Source: Edaphobacter paludis (GTDB lineage: Bacteria; Acidobacteriota; Terriglobia; Terriglobales; Acidobacteriaceae). Taken from it: DNA of 64,000 nucleotides. Each line of letters starts with the position of its first letter. Positions within the stretch are counted from its first letter, which is position 1. Made by a program: the position numbers and the translations under genes. The stretch lies in contig NZ_CP121194.1 in NCBI RefSeq assembly GCF_039993895.1, forward strand, positions 930,001 to 994,000. Reading direction: 5' to 3'. The notes under the pieces are model-generated. The model was not told the DNA's origin. It did no database searches and worked only from the letters and a program-made list of their open reading frames with translations. Positions 28,098 to 36,441 of this stretch are shown here, piece by piece.

Positions 28098-28199
28098 CAT
28101 TCTTTCGCGATTAGCGGAAGACAAAATTTTGGAATTACTTATTTCATTCAGCAGCAGACCCCTGGTCCGCGGCTAGAAGCATAAAGAGGATTTACCGCA

Positions 28200-28634
28200 A
28201 TGGCACCGAAGAAGATCACTGGATACGTCAAGCTTCAGATTATGGCCGGCAAGGCCACCCCTGCACCCCCGGTTGGCCCCGCGCTCGGTCAGGCACAGGT
28301 CAACATCATGGAGTTCTGCAAGCAGTTCAACGAGCGCACCAAGGCTCCCGATCTGGCTGGGCTCACCATTCCCGTGGTCATCAGCGTGTATGCTGACCGC
28401 ACGTTCAGTTTCGTCACGAAGACGCCTCCGGCACCGGTGCTGCTGCTGAAGGCTGCCGGTATCGCCAAGGGCTCGGGCACTCCGAACAAGGAGAAACTGG
28501 GTAAGGTGACGGAGAAGCAGATCCGCGAGATCGCCACGCAGAAGATGCCGGACATGAATGCCTCTTCGGTTGAGGCAGCATCGAAGACCATCCGCGGCAC
28601 TGCGCGCTCGATGGGCATCGAAGTCGTCGCCTAA
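28200..28634 (+). CDS. rplK: 50S ribosomal protein L11
   Basis: Large-subunit protein of the GTPase-associated centre. 144 residues with [21 protein letters not shown], the proline-rich switch region, and a C-terminal rRNA-binding domain ending in the [10 protein letters not shown] segment. GAGGA lies upstream of ATG 28200. Normally rplA follows within a few bases; here a strong terminator and an opposing gene follow instead. Confidence 0.98.
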   Translation: MAPKKITGYVKLQIMAGKATPAPPVGPALGQAQVNIMEFCKQFNERTKAPDLAGLTIPVVISVYADRTFSFVTKTPPAPVLLLKAAGIAKGSGTPNKEKLGKVTEKQIREIATQKMPDMNASSVEAASKTIRGTARSMGIEVVA

Positions 28635-28661
28635 GCAGCACGTAAGATCGTAGTACCTGAG

Positions 28662-28724
28662 GGAGGAACCTTCGCTTACCGCAGACGCTCATCGTTTGCT
28701 GGTAAGTGAAGGTTCCTCCTTTTT
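28662..28724 (+). terminator. Rho-independent terminator after rplK
   Basis: Nineteen base pairs (28662-28680 with 28701-28719, one G-U) around a 20-nt loop, followed by five T. It closes the secE-nusG-rplK unit. Confidence 0.9.
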
Positions 28725-28798
28725 GCTTTGAGTGTCTCCCTTTCTCGGGGGTAAAAGAAGATTTGATTAGGTTTCAGAGCATCCCTTTGGGTTAAGGT

Positions 28799-28854
28799 CC
28801 GGTTTTCTATAGAGCGATTTGGGCGTGGCTTCAGCGACGCCCTTTCAAAACCGG
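28799..28854. repeat. Palindromic intergenic element
   Basis: CCGGTTTT (28799-28806) pairs with AAAACCGG (28847-28854), enclosing a second hairpin GGGCGT-G-GCT-TC-AGC-G-ACGCCC (28821-28842). The core resembles the GGCTnAAGCC units seen at 6.2 and 7.8 kb. The rest of the 333-bp gap between rplK and the opposing gene holds nothing else I recognise. Confidence 0.5.
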
Positions 28855-28967
28855 TATCTATCAGAGATTCCTTAAAGGCTTGGGTGTCCATCCTTCTCAA
28901 GTCAACGTGAAGCAGTAGATGATGTTGGACGGTTCGGCTCGACGGAAGGCTTTAACACCTAGAGGAT

Positions 28968-29948
28968 TCAGCCCCGCTGGTCGATCAGGCGGATCATTTC
29001 GAGGAAGAGATCGCCCGCGATTTGGAGGGAGTGGGCGCTGATCTTGTCGATGGTGTCGAAGGCGGTGTGGTGATAGCCGTCGGGCAGTGAGAAGGTGTGA
29101 GGGCCGTAGTCGATGTCGATGATGTCGAGGACGGGGACGCCGCGCTGCTTGAAGGGAAGATGATCGTCCTGCACAGCGGTCTCGTTTTTGAAGACGTAGC
29201 TGGAGTTGCCGGTGTTCTTCGCGGCCTGTTTGAGCAGGTCGAGGAGCCAGGGGGTTGAGTTCTCGTCACGGTCGATGTTGAGGTCTTTGTCCCCGATCAT
29301 GTCGGCCAGTAGAAAGGCCTTGATTTTTTTGAGGGTGCCATCCTGCGACCACTTAGCGGCGAGATGACGGGTGCCGTAGAGGGAGTCGGAGTCGGACCAG
29401 GACTGGATGGCCTCCTCGCCGTCGTCGAAGACCAGCCAGACGCTGTAGCCCTGCGGCGGATGGGTGCGGAGGTAGTTACCCATTTCGATGAGGAACGCGG
29501 TGGTGCAGGCGCCGTCGTTGGCGCCGACGAAGTTTATATCGCGGAGGGGGTAGTTGGTCTCGTAGTGGCTGGCCAGGACGATAATGCCGTCCTTTTTGCC
29601 GGGGTAGCGGACGATGAAGTTGCGCATGTCCATCAGGCCGGCGGGGGTGCTGGCGCTAAAGCTGTCGGTTTCGAAGTGGCCCTTGGCGATCTCGGGCTTG
29701 AACTGGTCTTTGATGAAGGCTTCGGCCCTGGCGTGGCCGGGTGAGCCGACAAAGCGTTTTGGGGCCGCGTTGAGGTATTGCTGGGTGAGGTTGTAGGCAG
29801 CTTGTCCGTTGAAGCGCGCGGGTGCTTTCTGGCCGCGAACGCTTGCTGCGGTGAGTAGAAGGACGAGCAGGGACAAGAAACACCGCAGGTCTTTCGACTT
29901 TGCGGTGCTTCGCTTAGGATGACAGATCTTTAGAGCCGCGAATGTCAT
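28968..29948 (-). CDS. M28-family zinc enzyme, glutaminyl-cyclase-like, exported
   Basis: M28 fold with features of glutaminyl-peptide cyclotransferases as well as aminopeptidases: GANDGACTTAFL (Asp ligand), FDDGEEAIQSWSDSDSLYGTRHLA, and QDDHLPFKQRGVPVLDIID with the His ligand region. The DSLYGTRHLA and DDHLPF segments closely resemble the cyclase branch. A hydrophobic signal (FLSLLVLLLTAASVRG) is preceded by about 22 residues (TFAALKICHPKRSTAKSKDLR) whose DNA looks like a dispersed acidobacterial repeat read as coding. ATG at 29948 overlaps the tatC stop (ATGA), so it is translationally coupled. A downstream in-frame start is possible. Confidence 0.8.
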   Translation of the reverse strand: MTFAALKICHPKRSTAKSKDLRCFLSLLVLLLTAASVRGQKAPARFNGQAAYNLTQQYLNAAPKRFVGSPGHARAEAFIKDQFKPEIAKGHFETDSFSASTPAGLMDMRNFIVRYPGKKDGIIVLASHYETNYPLRDINFVGANDGACTTAFLIEMGNYLRTHPPQGYSVWLVFDDGEEAIQSWSDSDSLYGTRHLAAKWSQDGTLKKIKAFLLADMIGDKDLNIDRDENSTPWLLDLLKQAAKNTGNSSYVFKNETAVQDDHLPFKQRGVPVLDIIDIDYGPHTFSLPDGYHHTAFDTIDKISAHSLQIAGDLFLEMIRLIDQRG

Positions 29949-30730
29949 GAGGACTTGAGTTCCCTGGCTTTACGGCGGGCCGGGTGGACAAAGAAGGCTA
30001 CGCCGACGCCCACAAAGTAAAGAGCGAGCATGGGGGCGGCGAAGAGGCACATGCTGTAGGGGTCGGGCATGGGGCAGATGATGGCCGCGACCAGGAAGAT
30101 GATGAGGATGGCGTAGCGAATGTGTTTGAGCAGGAATTTGGCGTCGACGATGCCGAAAAGCGAGAGGAAAAAGATGAGGATGGGCAGCTCGAAGGTGATG
30201 CCCAGGCCCAGGATGATGGCGAGGAAAAAGCCGGTGTAGTCCTCGATCGTAATGATGGGATGGAAGTTCTTCCCGAAGTCGAGGATGAGGACTTTGAGCG
30301 CGCCGGGAAGGACCCAGCGGTACCCGAACCACGCTCCGATGAAGAAGAGGCCGATGGTCGCGCCCATGAAGGGGACGACGTAGCGCTTCTCGTTGGCGTA
30401 CATGCCGGGCGAGATGAAAAGCCATACCTGATAGAGGATGAAGGGCGAGGCGAGGATGGCTCCGCCGAGAAATGCGACCTTGAGATAGAGATTGAGTCCG
30501 TCGGTGGGATGCGTGAAGTTGAGCGCGATATGCAGGTTACTGAGCGGCTGCTGCACGTAGCCATAGAGGCGCTCGTGAAAGACGTAGGCGACGACGAAGC
30601 CGATGAGCAGATAGGCGGCGGAGTGGAGGAGGCGCGTGCGCAGTTCGCCGAGATGCTCCATGAGGCTCATGCCGGGAAGTTCTGCGCGATCAGCTACGGC
30701 GGCGCGGGCGCGGTCGACGAAATCAGCCAT
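29945..30730 (-). CDS. tatC: Twin-arginine translocase subunit TatC
   Basis: Polytopic receptor of the Tat export system, which moves folded proteins across the inner membrane. 261 residues with six hydrophobic segments, the cytoplasmic start SLMEHLGELRTRLL, and FISPGMYANEKRYV in the first periplasmic loop. The usual conserved Glu in the membrane-loop region (GITFELPILIFFLS) is present. Its ATG overlaps the end of the upstream tat gene by eight bases, and its stop overlaps the M28 gene. Confidence 0.97.
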   Translation of the reverse strand: MADFVDRARAAVADRAELPGMSLMEHLGELRTRLLHSAAYLLIGFVVAYVFHERLYGYVQQPLSNLHIALNFTHPTDGLNLYLKVAFLGGAILASPFILYQVWLFISPGMYANEKRYVVPFMGATIGLFFIGAWFGYRWVLPGALKVLILDFGKNFHPIITIEDYTGFFLAIILGLGITFELPILIFFLSLFGIVDAKFLLKHIRYAILIIFLVAAIICPMPDPYSMCLFAAPMLALYFVGVGVAFFVHPARRKARELKSS

Positions 30731-31274
30731 GGAGAGAGGCCTCGGTCGTCCTGCGATCGGGTGCTGGCTCGGGAGTAATACCTGGCTCGGGAGCTCGGGG
30801 GATGGAGTTGAAGGCCTGCGAGATGGAAGAGCTGGCTACGGGAAGGCCGGTAGAAGGTGGCATGAGATTGAGTTCGCCTGAGGTTGCTATGGGAAGAGGT
30901 TCGGGAGCCGGTTCGGCGTTAGACTCGCCGGCATTAATCTCGGAGATGGGCTCGACTGTGGTGGCGATGCTTTCGGTCGAGTAGTCGTCCTTGAAGGGAT
31001 CCATGTGGGGATGCTCTTCGATGGGGTTTTCGCTGTCGTCGGGGATGACAGGGGTGACGGGAGCGGCGGCTTCCATTGCCGCGATCTTCTTCTGCTGATC
31101 GGCCTGTTCGGCCTGGCGCAGTTCGTCCTCCATCTGCATACGGAACTCGTTGGAGGCTCGGCGAAACTCGCCCATGAGCTTGCCCAACTGGCGGGCGAGT
31201 TCGGGCAGCTTCTTCGGGCCGAAGAGGAGCAGGGCGAGGACGAAAATGAGTGCGCTGTCCTGAAAGCTAGGCAT
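30723..31274 (-). CDS. Sec-independent translocase TatA/TatB-type subunit
   Basis: Single N-terminal membrane helix (SALIFVLALLLFGPKKLPELARQLG) with the FGP hinge, then an amphipathic helix and a long acidic, proline-rich C-terminal tail (183 residues in all). The tail length and the Leu-rich, Glu-free start of the helix do not settle TatA versus TatB; a Glu in the helix would favour TatB, so TatA or a bifunctional form is possible. It is first in the tat-tatC-M28 operon and overlaps tatC by eight bases. Confidence 0.88.
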   Translation of the reverse strand: MPSFQDSALIFVLALLLFGPKKLPELARQLGKLMGEFRRASNEFRMQMEDELRQAEQADQQKKIAAMEAAAPVTPVIPDDSENPIEEHPHMDPFKDDYSTESIATTVEPISEINAGESNAEPAPEPLPIATSGELNLMPPSTGLPVASSSISQAFNSIPRAPEPGITPEPAPDRRTTEASLHG

Positions 31275-31490
31275 AGATAAGTCTCATGATAAGGCTTACG
31301 GCGGAGGGTAACAAATAGATGGCTCCGGTTGACATTGTTGTAAGATTAATGATGTAGGGCTGACGCATTGCAGAACTGAGGCTGATAGCTTCTAAAGCTG
31401 AATCTACGAGGAAATGCATCTTTTGGATGCGGTCTTCGTCCAATGAACACGAGCGGCAATGATGGCCGCGAGAGCAGTAAAGAGTAGTAA
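31275..31490. other. Divergent tat/nadA control region, no gene
   Basis: Upstream part of the 382-bp gap before nadA. TTGACA at 31329-31334 is followed at 16 bp by GATGTA, a weak -10, so I do not call it. No coding sequence seen. The riboswitch begins at its downstream edge. Confidence 0.35.
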
Positions 31491-31652
31491 GGGTTGCAAC
31501 ATCCCCGTGGGTTGGGGGACGGTTTGAAACGGGCCGCCCAGCGAATCCTCTGCAACTTCGGTAGTTCATGCTTTCAACATCCCCGTCTCGGAGGCGAAAG
31601 AGGGCGCCGGCGCCAGCCGACACCTAACGACCTCGTGAGACTGAAGGCGGAG
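31491..31652 (+). promoter_or_regulatory. Tandem NAD+-I riboswitch (nadA motif) controlling nadA
   Basis: Two copies of the nadA-motif core precede nadA. Domain 1 (31491-31558): P1 GGTTGC/GCAACT (31492-31497 with 31552-31557), core AACATCCCCG (31498-31507), GGTTGGG (31510-31516) and CAGCGAATC (31539-31547), the arrangement known from the acidobacterial NAD+-I aptamer. Domain 2 (31570-31648): P1 GCTTTC/GAAGGC (31570-31575 with 31643-31648) and the same AACATCCCCG decamer (31576-31585). The 3' strand of domain 2 P1 reaches into the Shine-Dalgarno GGCGGAG (31646-31652), so ligand-stabilised P1 should block nadA translation. This is pattern recognition without a covariance-model score. Confidence 0.85.
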
Positions 31653-31656
31653 TGTA

Positions 31657-32808
31657 TTGAACGGACTCATGGAAGAGGTCGCGGCAACGGCCGTGGCAGA
31701 TCGTGTTGCGGATACGTGTTCTCTCGACAATTACCTTTCGCAACCTGATCACACGATGGATGCGCGCATTGCAACTGCTCGCGCGGCGCTGGGCACCGAT
31801 GTCGTTCTGCTGGGGCACCACTATCAGCGCGACGAGGTCATCCGGTTTGCGGACTACACCGGCGACAGCTATAAGCTGAGCAAGGCGGCGGCAGAGACCA
31901 ACGCGAAGTACATGCTGTTCTGCGGCGTGCACTTTATGGCCGAGACAGCGGATATTCTCGCTCAGCCGTGGCAGCAGGTGATTCTGCCGGACCTGAACGC
32001 TGGCTGCTCGATGGCCGATATGGCCGAGATTGGGCAGGTAGAAGATTGTTGGGATTCGCTGGAGCGTGCCGGGCTGACCGATGAGGCTTCGGGTGGATTG
32101 ATTCCACTGACTTATATGAACTCGGCTGCGTCGATCAAGGCTTTTTGCGGAGAGCGCGGAGGGTTGGTCTGTACTTCTTCGAATGCTCGCGGTGCCTTCG
32201 AGTGGGCGTTTGCGCGGGCTGGGAAGATTCTGTTTCTGCCAGACCAGCATCTGGGACGGAACACGGCGTTTGCGATGGGGATTCCGCGGGAGCAGATGGT
32301 GGTTTGGGATCCTTACCAGATCAATGGCGGGGTGAGTCCTGATCGGTTGAAAGCTGCCAAGGTGATCTTGTGGAAGGGGCACTGCTCGGTGCATCAGCGG
32401 TTTCTGCCGGAGCATGTGGATCGCGTACGCCGCGAGGAGCCCGGGATGCAGGTGATCGTGCATCCGGAGTGCCGCTGGGAAGTTTGCCAGAAGGCCGATG
32501 CGGTTGGCTCGACGGAGCGAATTATCAAGTGCATCGAGGACGCTCCCGAGGGTTCAAGCTTTGCCGTGGGCACGGAGATTCATCTGGTGAACCGGCTGGC
32601 GAAACGGTTTGCGCCGCTGGGCAAGCGTGTGATTACGCTCGACGATGCGGGATGCCTGTGTACGACGATGTATCGCATCTCGCCGCAGCACCTGGCATGG
32701 GCGCTGGAGAATCTTGTTGAGGGACGTGTAGTGAATCGCATCAAGGTGGAAGATGATGTGAAGCAGTGGTCTCGTGTCGCCTTGGACCGGATGTTGGAGA
32801 TTTCGTGA
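31657..32808 (+). CDS. nadA: Quinolinate synthase
   Basis: Condenses iminoaspartate with dihydroxyacetone phosphate to quinolinate, the first committed precursor of NAD. The [4Fe-4S] ligands are Cys117 (DLNAGCSMAD), Cys172 (GGLVCTSSNA) and Cys272 (VHPEC). LLGHHYQRDEV, FADYTGDSYKLS and FCGVHFMAETA are typical. TTG at 31657 is chosen because GGCGGAG ends four bases before it; the ATG at 31669 has no ribosome-binding site. The upstream tandem riboswitch supports end-product control by NAD+. No nadB or nadC lies adjacent. Confidence 0.95.
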   Translation: MNGLMEEVAATAVADRVADTCSLDNYLSQPDHTMDARIATARAALGTDVVLLGHHYQRDEVIRFADYTGDSYKLSKAAAETNAKYMLFCGVHFMAETADILAQPWQQVILPDLNAGCSMADMAEIGQVEDCWDSLERAGLTDEASGGLIPLTYMNSAASIKAFCGERGGLVCTSSNARGAFEWAFARAGKILFLPDQHLGRNTAFAMGIPREQMVVWDPYQINGGVSPDRLKAAKVILWKGHCSVHQRFLPEHVDRVRREEPGMQVIVHPECRWEVCQKADAVGSTERIIKCIEDAPEGSSFAVGTEIHLVNRLAKRFAPLGKRVITLDDAGCLCTTMYRISPQHLAWALENLVEGRVVNRIKVEDDVKQWSRVALDRMLEIS

Positions 32809-32829
32809 GGTTTGTGAGAGGGAAGGGCC

Positions 32830-33267
32830 GTGAGTAAGACGTTTACGTTAGGCGAGGCGCAGACAATGCTGCGGGTGTTGGAGGCGTTGCTGCGAAAGGC
32901 GCAGGGGGCAGGATTGCGTGCCGGTGAGTTGGAGATGGGGATGCAGCAGTTGAGCTACCGCATCCATCTTTCGGGCGGCATGAATGTGAATGTGACGGCT
33001 GCGGCGCGACGACGTGCGGAGCGCGACAAGGCTGCGCAGGAGGCTGCAGACACGCTGGGCGAGATTGAAGCGATTGGCGTGCAGGTGCAGGACCTGGAGG
33101 AAGGATTGCTCGATTTTCCGTGCGTGAAGGATGGGAAGACGGTGATGCTTTGCTGGAAGCTGGGCGAGGACTCGATTACGCACTGGCACGAGCCTGAAGA
33201 TGGCTTTGCGGGACGGAAGCCGCTCGATGCCGGATTTGGCAAGCCGGAGCGGGAACAATTGAATTGA
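32830..33267 (+). CDS. DUF2203-family protein
   Basis: 145 residues. The C-terminal half, LEEGLLDFPCVKDGKTVMLCWKLGEDSITHWHEPEDGFAGRKPL, contains the conserved core of DUF2203; the N-terminal half is helical and coiled-coil-like. Function unknown. GTG at 32830 has GAGAGGGAAGGG upstream. It follows nadA by 21 bp and may be cotranscribed with it, so it could be under the same riboswitch. Confidence 0.8.
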   Translation: MSKTFTLGEAQTMLRVLEALLRKAQGAGLRAGELEMGMQQLSYRIHLSGGMNVNVTAAARRRAERDKAAQEAADTLGEIEAIGVQVQDLEEGLLDFPCVKDGKTVMLCWKLGEDSITHWHEPEDGFAGRKPLDAGFGKPEREQLN

Positions 33268-33308
33268 AGATTTTGGTAGGACGGCTGGGCTAGTCTAATG
33301 TCAGACCG

Positions 33309-34190
33309 ATGAGGACTGACGCGACGATGAGACAAGGCCAGTGCAGCGCATTGTGGGTGAAGACATTCGTGGTGATTGTGGTCTGTCTGGCATTGCAGAC
33401 AGCGCATGCGCAGGATAACTACGAGATTCAGGTCTATGGCGCTGAGACGGTTCCGGCCAAAAATACCATGGTGGAACTGCATAGCAACTTTACGGTGGAT
33501 GGGTCGAAGGCAGTGCCGGGATCGCGTTATGCGGCGGATGGAACTTTTCCCACGAACCATGCCGAGCATGAGACGGTGGAGATTACGCAGGGTGTAACAA
33601 ACTGGTCCGAGGTGGGCTTCTACATTTTTACGAGTGCAAGCGGAGCGACGGGATACCAGTGGGTGGGAGATCATATTCGGCCTCGGGTGCGGGTGCCGGA
33701 TAGCTGGAAGTGGCCTGTGGGCGCCAGCCTCTCGATGGAGGTGGGATATCAGCGAGCGCGGTTTTCGCCGGATACATGGACGCTGGAGATACGGCCCATT
33801 GTGGATAAACAGATCGGGCGATGGTACTTCGCCTTCAATCCGGCAATGGATAGAAGTTTTCAAGGGCCGGGGACGAGCCAGGGCTTGACGTTCAGTCCGA
33901 ATGTGAAGGTGAGCTACGACTTCACGAAGAAGATAACAGGCGGCCTGGAATATTACGCCGCTTATGGAGATTTGGCCGGGTTCGATAGTTTGCACGATCA
34001 GCAGCAGCAGATCTTTCCGGCGATTGATCTTAATTTATCGCCGAAGTGGGAGGTCAACTTCGGGGTCGGAATCGGTCCCACTGCATCTACTGATCATTGG
34101 ATTGTGAAAGGAATTATTGGCCGCAGATTCACCTTCGGGCACCGTGACCGAGAGGCAGGAAAGACCACGGAGACGAAGCCAAAGCAATAG
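33309..34190 (+). CDS. Exported beta-barrel-like hypothetical protein
   Basis: N-terminal signal peptide (WVKTFVVIVVCLALQTAHAQ) followed by about 260 residues of alternating aromatic and polar strands (for example GYQWVGDHIRPRVRV, SMEVGYQRARFSPDTWTLEIRP, WEVNFGVGIGP) ending in GRRFTFG plus a short charged tail. This looks like a small outer-membrane barrel, but no named family is recognised. It is separated from the downstream regulator by an AT-rich control region. Confidence 0.7.
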   Translation: MRTDATMRQGQCSALWVKTFVVIVVCLALQTAHAQDNYEIQVYGAETVPAKNTMVELHSNFTVDGSKAVPGSRYAADGTFPTNHAEHETVEITQGVTNWSEVGFYIFTSASGATGYQWVGDHIRPRVRVPDSWKWPVGASLSMEVGYQRARFSPDTWTLEIRPIVDKQIGRWYFAFNPAMDRSFQGPGTSQGLTFSPNVKVSYDFTKKITGGLEYYAAYGDLAGFDSLHDQQQQIFPAIDLNLSPKWEVNFGVGIGPTASTDHWIVKGIIGRRFTFGHRDREAGKTTETKPKQ

Positions 34191-34234
34191 TTTGGTAAAG
34201 AGCAGGTCAATATGTGCTTGTGGATAACTTAGTT

Positions 34235-34263
34235 TATCAAATAATAATAATTATCGTTTGATA
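34235..34263. promoter_or_regulatory. AT-rich inverted repeat upstream of the Fur/PerR-type gene
   Basis: TATCAAA (34235-34241) and TTTGATA (34257-34263) flank an AT-rich centre holding the palindrome ATAATTAT (34247-34254). It lies 18 bp before the regulator start and stands out from the GC-rich surroundings. The position and composition suit an autoregulatory Fur-family operator; it does not match the strict TTAT-N7-ATAA PerR box. Confidence 0.5.
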
Positions 34264-34280
34264 TAGGGTACACTTGCTGG

Positions 34281-34703
34281 GTGCAGACTGCCGCCGCCAA
34301 GACGTTTCGTGAGCTTTGTGCTGAACATGGCATTGCCGTGACGCACCAGAGGCAGGTGCTGTACGAAGTGATGCAGGGAATGAGTGGGCATCCCAGCCCG
34401 GAAGAGGTTTATGCGCGGGTGAAGAAGAAGATTCCTGCTATCTCGTTAGCTACGGTTTACAAGAATATTAATCTCTTCGTGGAAAGCGGCGTCTTTCGCA
34501 AGATGAGCATGCATCATGGATCGGTGCGCGTGGAGATGAACAGCGAGGCACACCATCACATGGTGTGCTCGAAGTGTAAAGCGATCACCGATATAGGGGA
34601 ACAAGAGTTGGGGTTGGTGTCGAAACGCACGCGTCTGCCGGGCGGTTTTCTGGTGGAGCGGTATGCGGTTGATGTAATTGGTCTGTGTCCGAAGTGTCAA
34701 TAA
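34281..34703 (+). CDS. Fur-family regulator, PerR-like
   Basis: Metal-dependent repressor of 140 residues. N-terminal winged helix (VTHQRQVLYEVM, HPSPEEVYARVKKKIPAISLATVYKNINLF) and a C-terminal dimerisation domain with SEAHHHMVCSKC and LCPKC, giving the structural CxxC/CxxC zinc site and a His-rich sensory site. A peroxide sensor (PerR) is the best guess because katA, ahpC and ahpD follow, but Fur proper cannot be excluded from sequence alone. GTG at 34281. An AT-rich inverted repeat lies upstream. Confidence 0.85.
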   Translation: MQTAAAKTFRELCAEHGIAVTHQRQVLYEVMQGMSGHPSPEEVYARVKKKIPAISLATVYKNINLFVESGVFRKMSMHHGSVRVEMNSEAHHHMVCSKCKAITDIGEQELGLVSKRTRLPGGFLVERYAVDVIGLCPKCQ

Positions 34704-34781
34704 GTCAGTAAGAAATCAGTAAGCCAGAGTGAACAGCGTAAGTCAGACGGGCCAAGGCCCGGAGAGATTTCGAGGTGATAT

Positions 34782-36278
34782 ATGGCAGACGAGAAGAAGA
34801 GCAAGATATTGACGACCGACGTTGGCCGGCCTGTAGGCGACAACCAGAACTCACTCACCGTGGGCCCGCGTGGGCCTATTGTGTTTGACGATTACCTGTT
34901 GTTTGAGAAGATGGCGCACTTCAACCGTGAGCGGATTCCGGAGCGCGTCGTTCATGCGAAGGGTTCGGGTGCGTATGGGACATTTACCTGTACCAATCCG
35001 GACATGAAGAAGTACACCACGGCGAAGTTATTCGATACTGTCGGCAAGAAGACGCCGACGCTGCTGCGTTTTTCGACTGTTGGCGGCGAAAAGGGCTCGG
35101 CGGATACGGAGCGCGATCCTCGCGGCTTTGCGTTGAAGTTTTATACGGAAGAGGGAAATTGGGATTTGGTCGGCAATAACACGCCGGTGTTTTTTATCCG
35201 CGATCCTTTGAAGTTTGGCGACTTTATTCATACGCAGAAGCGTGATCCTGAGACGAACTTGAAGTCGCCGCGCATGATGTGGGACTTCTGGTCGCTCTCG
35301 CCGGAGAGTCTGCACCAGGTGACGATCCTGTTCAGCGATCGTGGAACGCCGAAGGGTTTTCGCCATATGAATGGCTATGGCAGCCACACGTTCTCGCTGA
35401 TCAACGCGAACAATGAGTTGTTCTATGTGAAATACCACTTCAAGACGAAGCAGGGAATCGATAACTTCACTGCCGAAGAAGCCAACCACATGAAATCGGT
35501 GGATATGGATTACTCGCAGAGCGACCTTTTTCATTCGATCGAAAAGGGTGACTTCCCGAAGTGGACGGTGCAGATTCAGATCATGCCCGAGGCTGAGGCG
35601 GCGACGTATCACATCAACCCATTCGATCTCACCAAGGTATGGCCGCATGGCGACTATCCAGTGATTGAGATCGGCGAGTTGGAATTGAATCGCAATCCGA
35701 AGAACTACTTTGCGGAGATTGAGCAGTCTGCGTTCGAGCCGCGCAATGTTGTGCCGGGCATGGGATTTTCTCCCGACAGGATGTTGCAGGCGAGGCTTAT
35801 CAGCTATCCCGATGCGCACCGTTACCGGCTGGGAGTGAACTATGAGTCGTTGCCGGTGAACCAGCCACAATGCCCGTTTGCGACTTATCATCGCGATGGC
35901 TCGATGGTTTATGGAGACAACGGTGGTAACTCGCCTAACTACGAGCCAAATAGTTTCGGTGGCCCGAAGGAAGATCCAAAGTACAAAGAGCGGCCTACCA
36001 CCTATGCGAATGCAACGGTAGCGCGGTATGACCATCGCGAACTTGATGGCGATTATTACACGCAGCCGGGGAACTTATTCCGACTGCTGAAGCCCGATGC
36101 TCAACAGCGGTTGTGCAGTAACATTGCGGCCGGGTTGGGGCAGGTGGAGCAACGGATTCAAGACTTACAGATCAATCATTTTTATAAGTGCGATCCTAAG
36201 TATGGTGAAGGTGTGACCAAGGCAATAGGACGTAAGATTGAAGAGATCGTAAAGAAGGAAGAGTTGGTAAACGCATAA
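34782..36278 (+). CDS. katA: Monofunctional heme catalase, small-subunit clade
   Basis: Dismutates hydrogen peroxide to water and oxygen. 498 residues, the length of clade 3 catalases. The distal His lies in [13 protein letters not shown], followed by [37 protein letters not shown] with the distal Asn region, and the proximal heme Tyr in [14 protein letters not shown]. It begins 78 bp after the Fur/PerR-type gene on the same strand and ends in a strong hairpin. It likely belongs to the peroxide regulon. Confidence 0.96.
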   Translation: MADEKKSKILTTDVGRPVGDNQNSLTVGPRGPIVFDDYLLFEKMAHFNRERIPERVVHAKGSGAYGTFTCTNPDMKKYTTAKLFDTVGKKTPTLLRFSTVGGEKGSADTERDPRGFALKFYTEEGNWDLVGNNTPVFFIRDPLKFGDFIHTQKRDPETNLKSPRMMWDFWSLSPESLHQVTILFSDRGTPKGFRHMNGYGSHTFSLINANNELFYVKYHFKTKQGIDNFTAEEANHMKSVDMDYSQSDLFHSIEKGDFPKWTVQIQIMPEAEAATYHINPFDLTKVWPHGDYPVIEIGELELNRNPKNYFAEIEQSAFEPRNVVPGMGFSPDRMLQARLISYPDAHRYRLGVNYESLPVNQPQCPFATYHRDGSMVYGDNGGNSPNYEPNSFGGPKEDPKYKERPTTYANATVARYDHRELDGDYYTQPGNLFRLLKPDAQQRLCSNIAAGLGQVEQRIQDLQINHFYKCDPKYGEGVTKAIGRKIEEIVKKEELVNA

Positions 36279-36300
36279 TAATTCAGCTGCTTCAAAGTAG

Positions 36301-36332
36301 GCGAAAATGGCCTGTTTACAGGCCATTTTCGC
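36301..36332 (+). terminator. Perfect 14-bp hairpin after katA
   Basis: Arms 36301-36314 and 36319-36332 pair completely around TTTA. There is no long T-run, but the A-rich and T-rich outer arms and location 22 bp after the stop make a terminator likely. Confidence 0.7.
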
Positions 36333-36343
36333 TATTCAGTACC

Positions 36344-36358
36344 TTATTTTCCTGATAA
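36344..36358 (+). promoter_or_regulatory. Putative PerR-type operator before ahpC
   Basis: TTATTTTCCTGATAA has the TTAT-N7-ATAA frame of the Bacillus PerR box and agrees at 10 of 14 defined positions. It lies about 85 bp upstream of ahpC, between the katA hairpin and the gene. Assignment is by eye. Confidence 0.4.
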
Positions 36359-36441
36359 AATTGTACAGATAGATTGATGCCGTTTTACCGGTTTTTCCGA
36401 TGAGCGGAAGGCCTGCAACTGTCTCTAAAAGGAGTTACTAC

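Noticed and set aside
31329..31357. Promoter TTGACA with GATGTA for nadA
   Set aside because: The -10 is poor and would give a leader of over 300 nt before the start codon; not enough to call.
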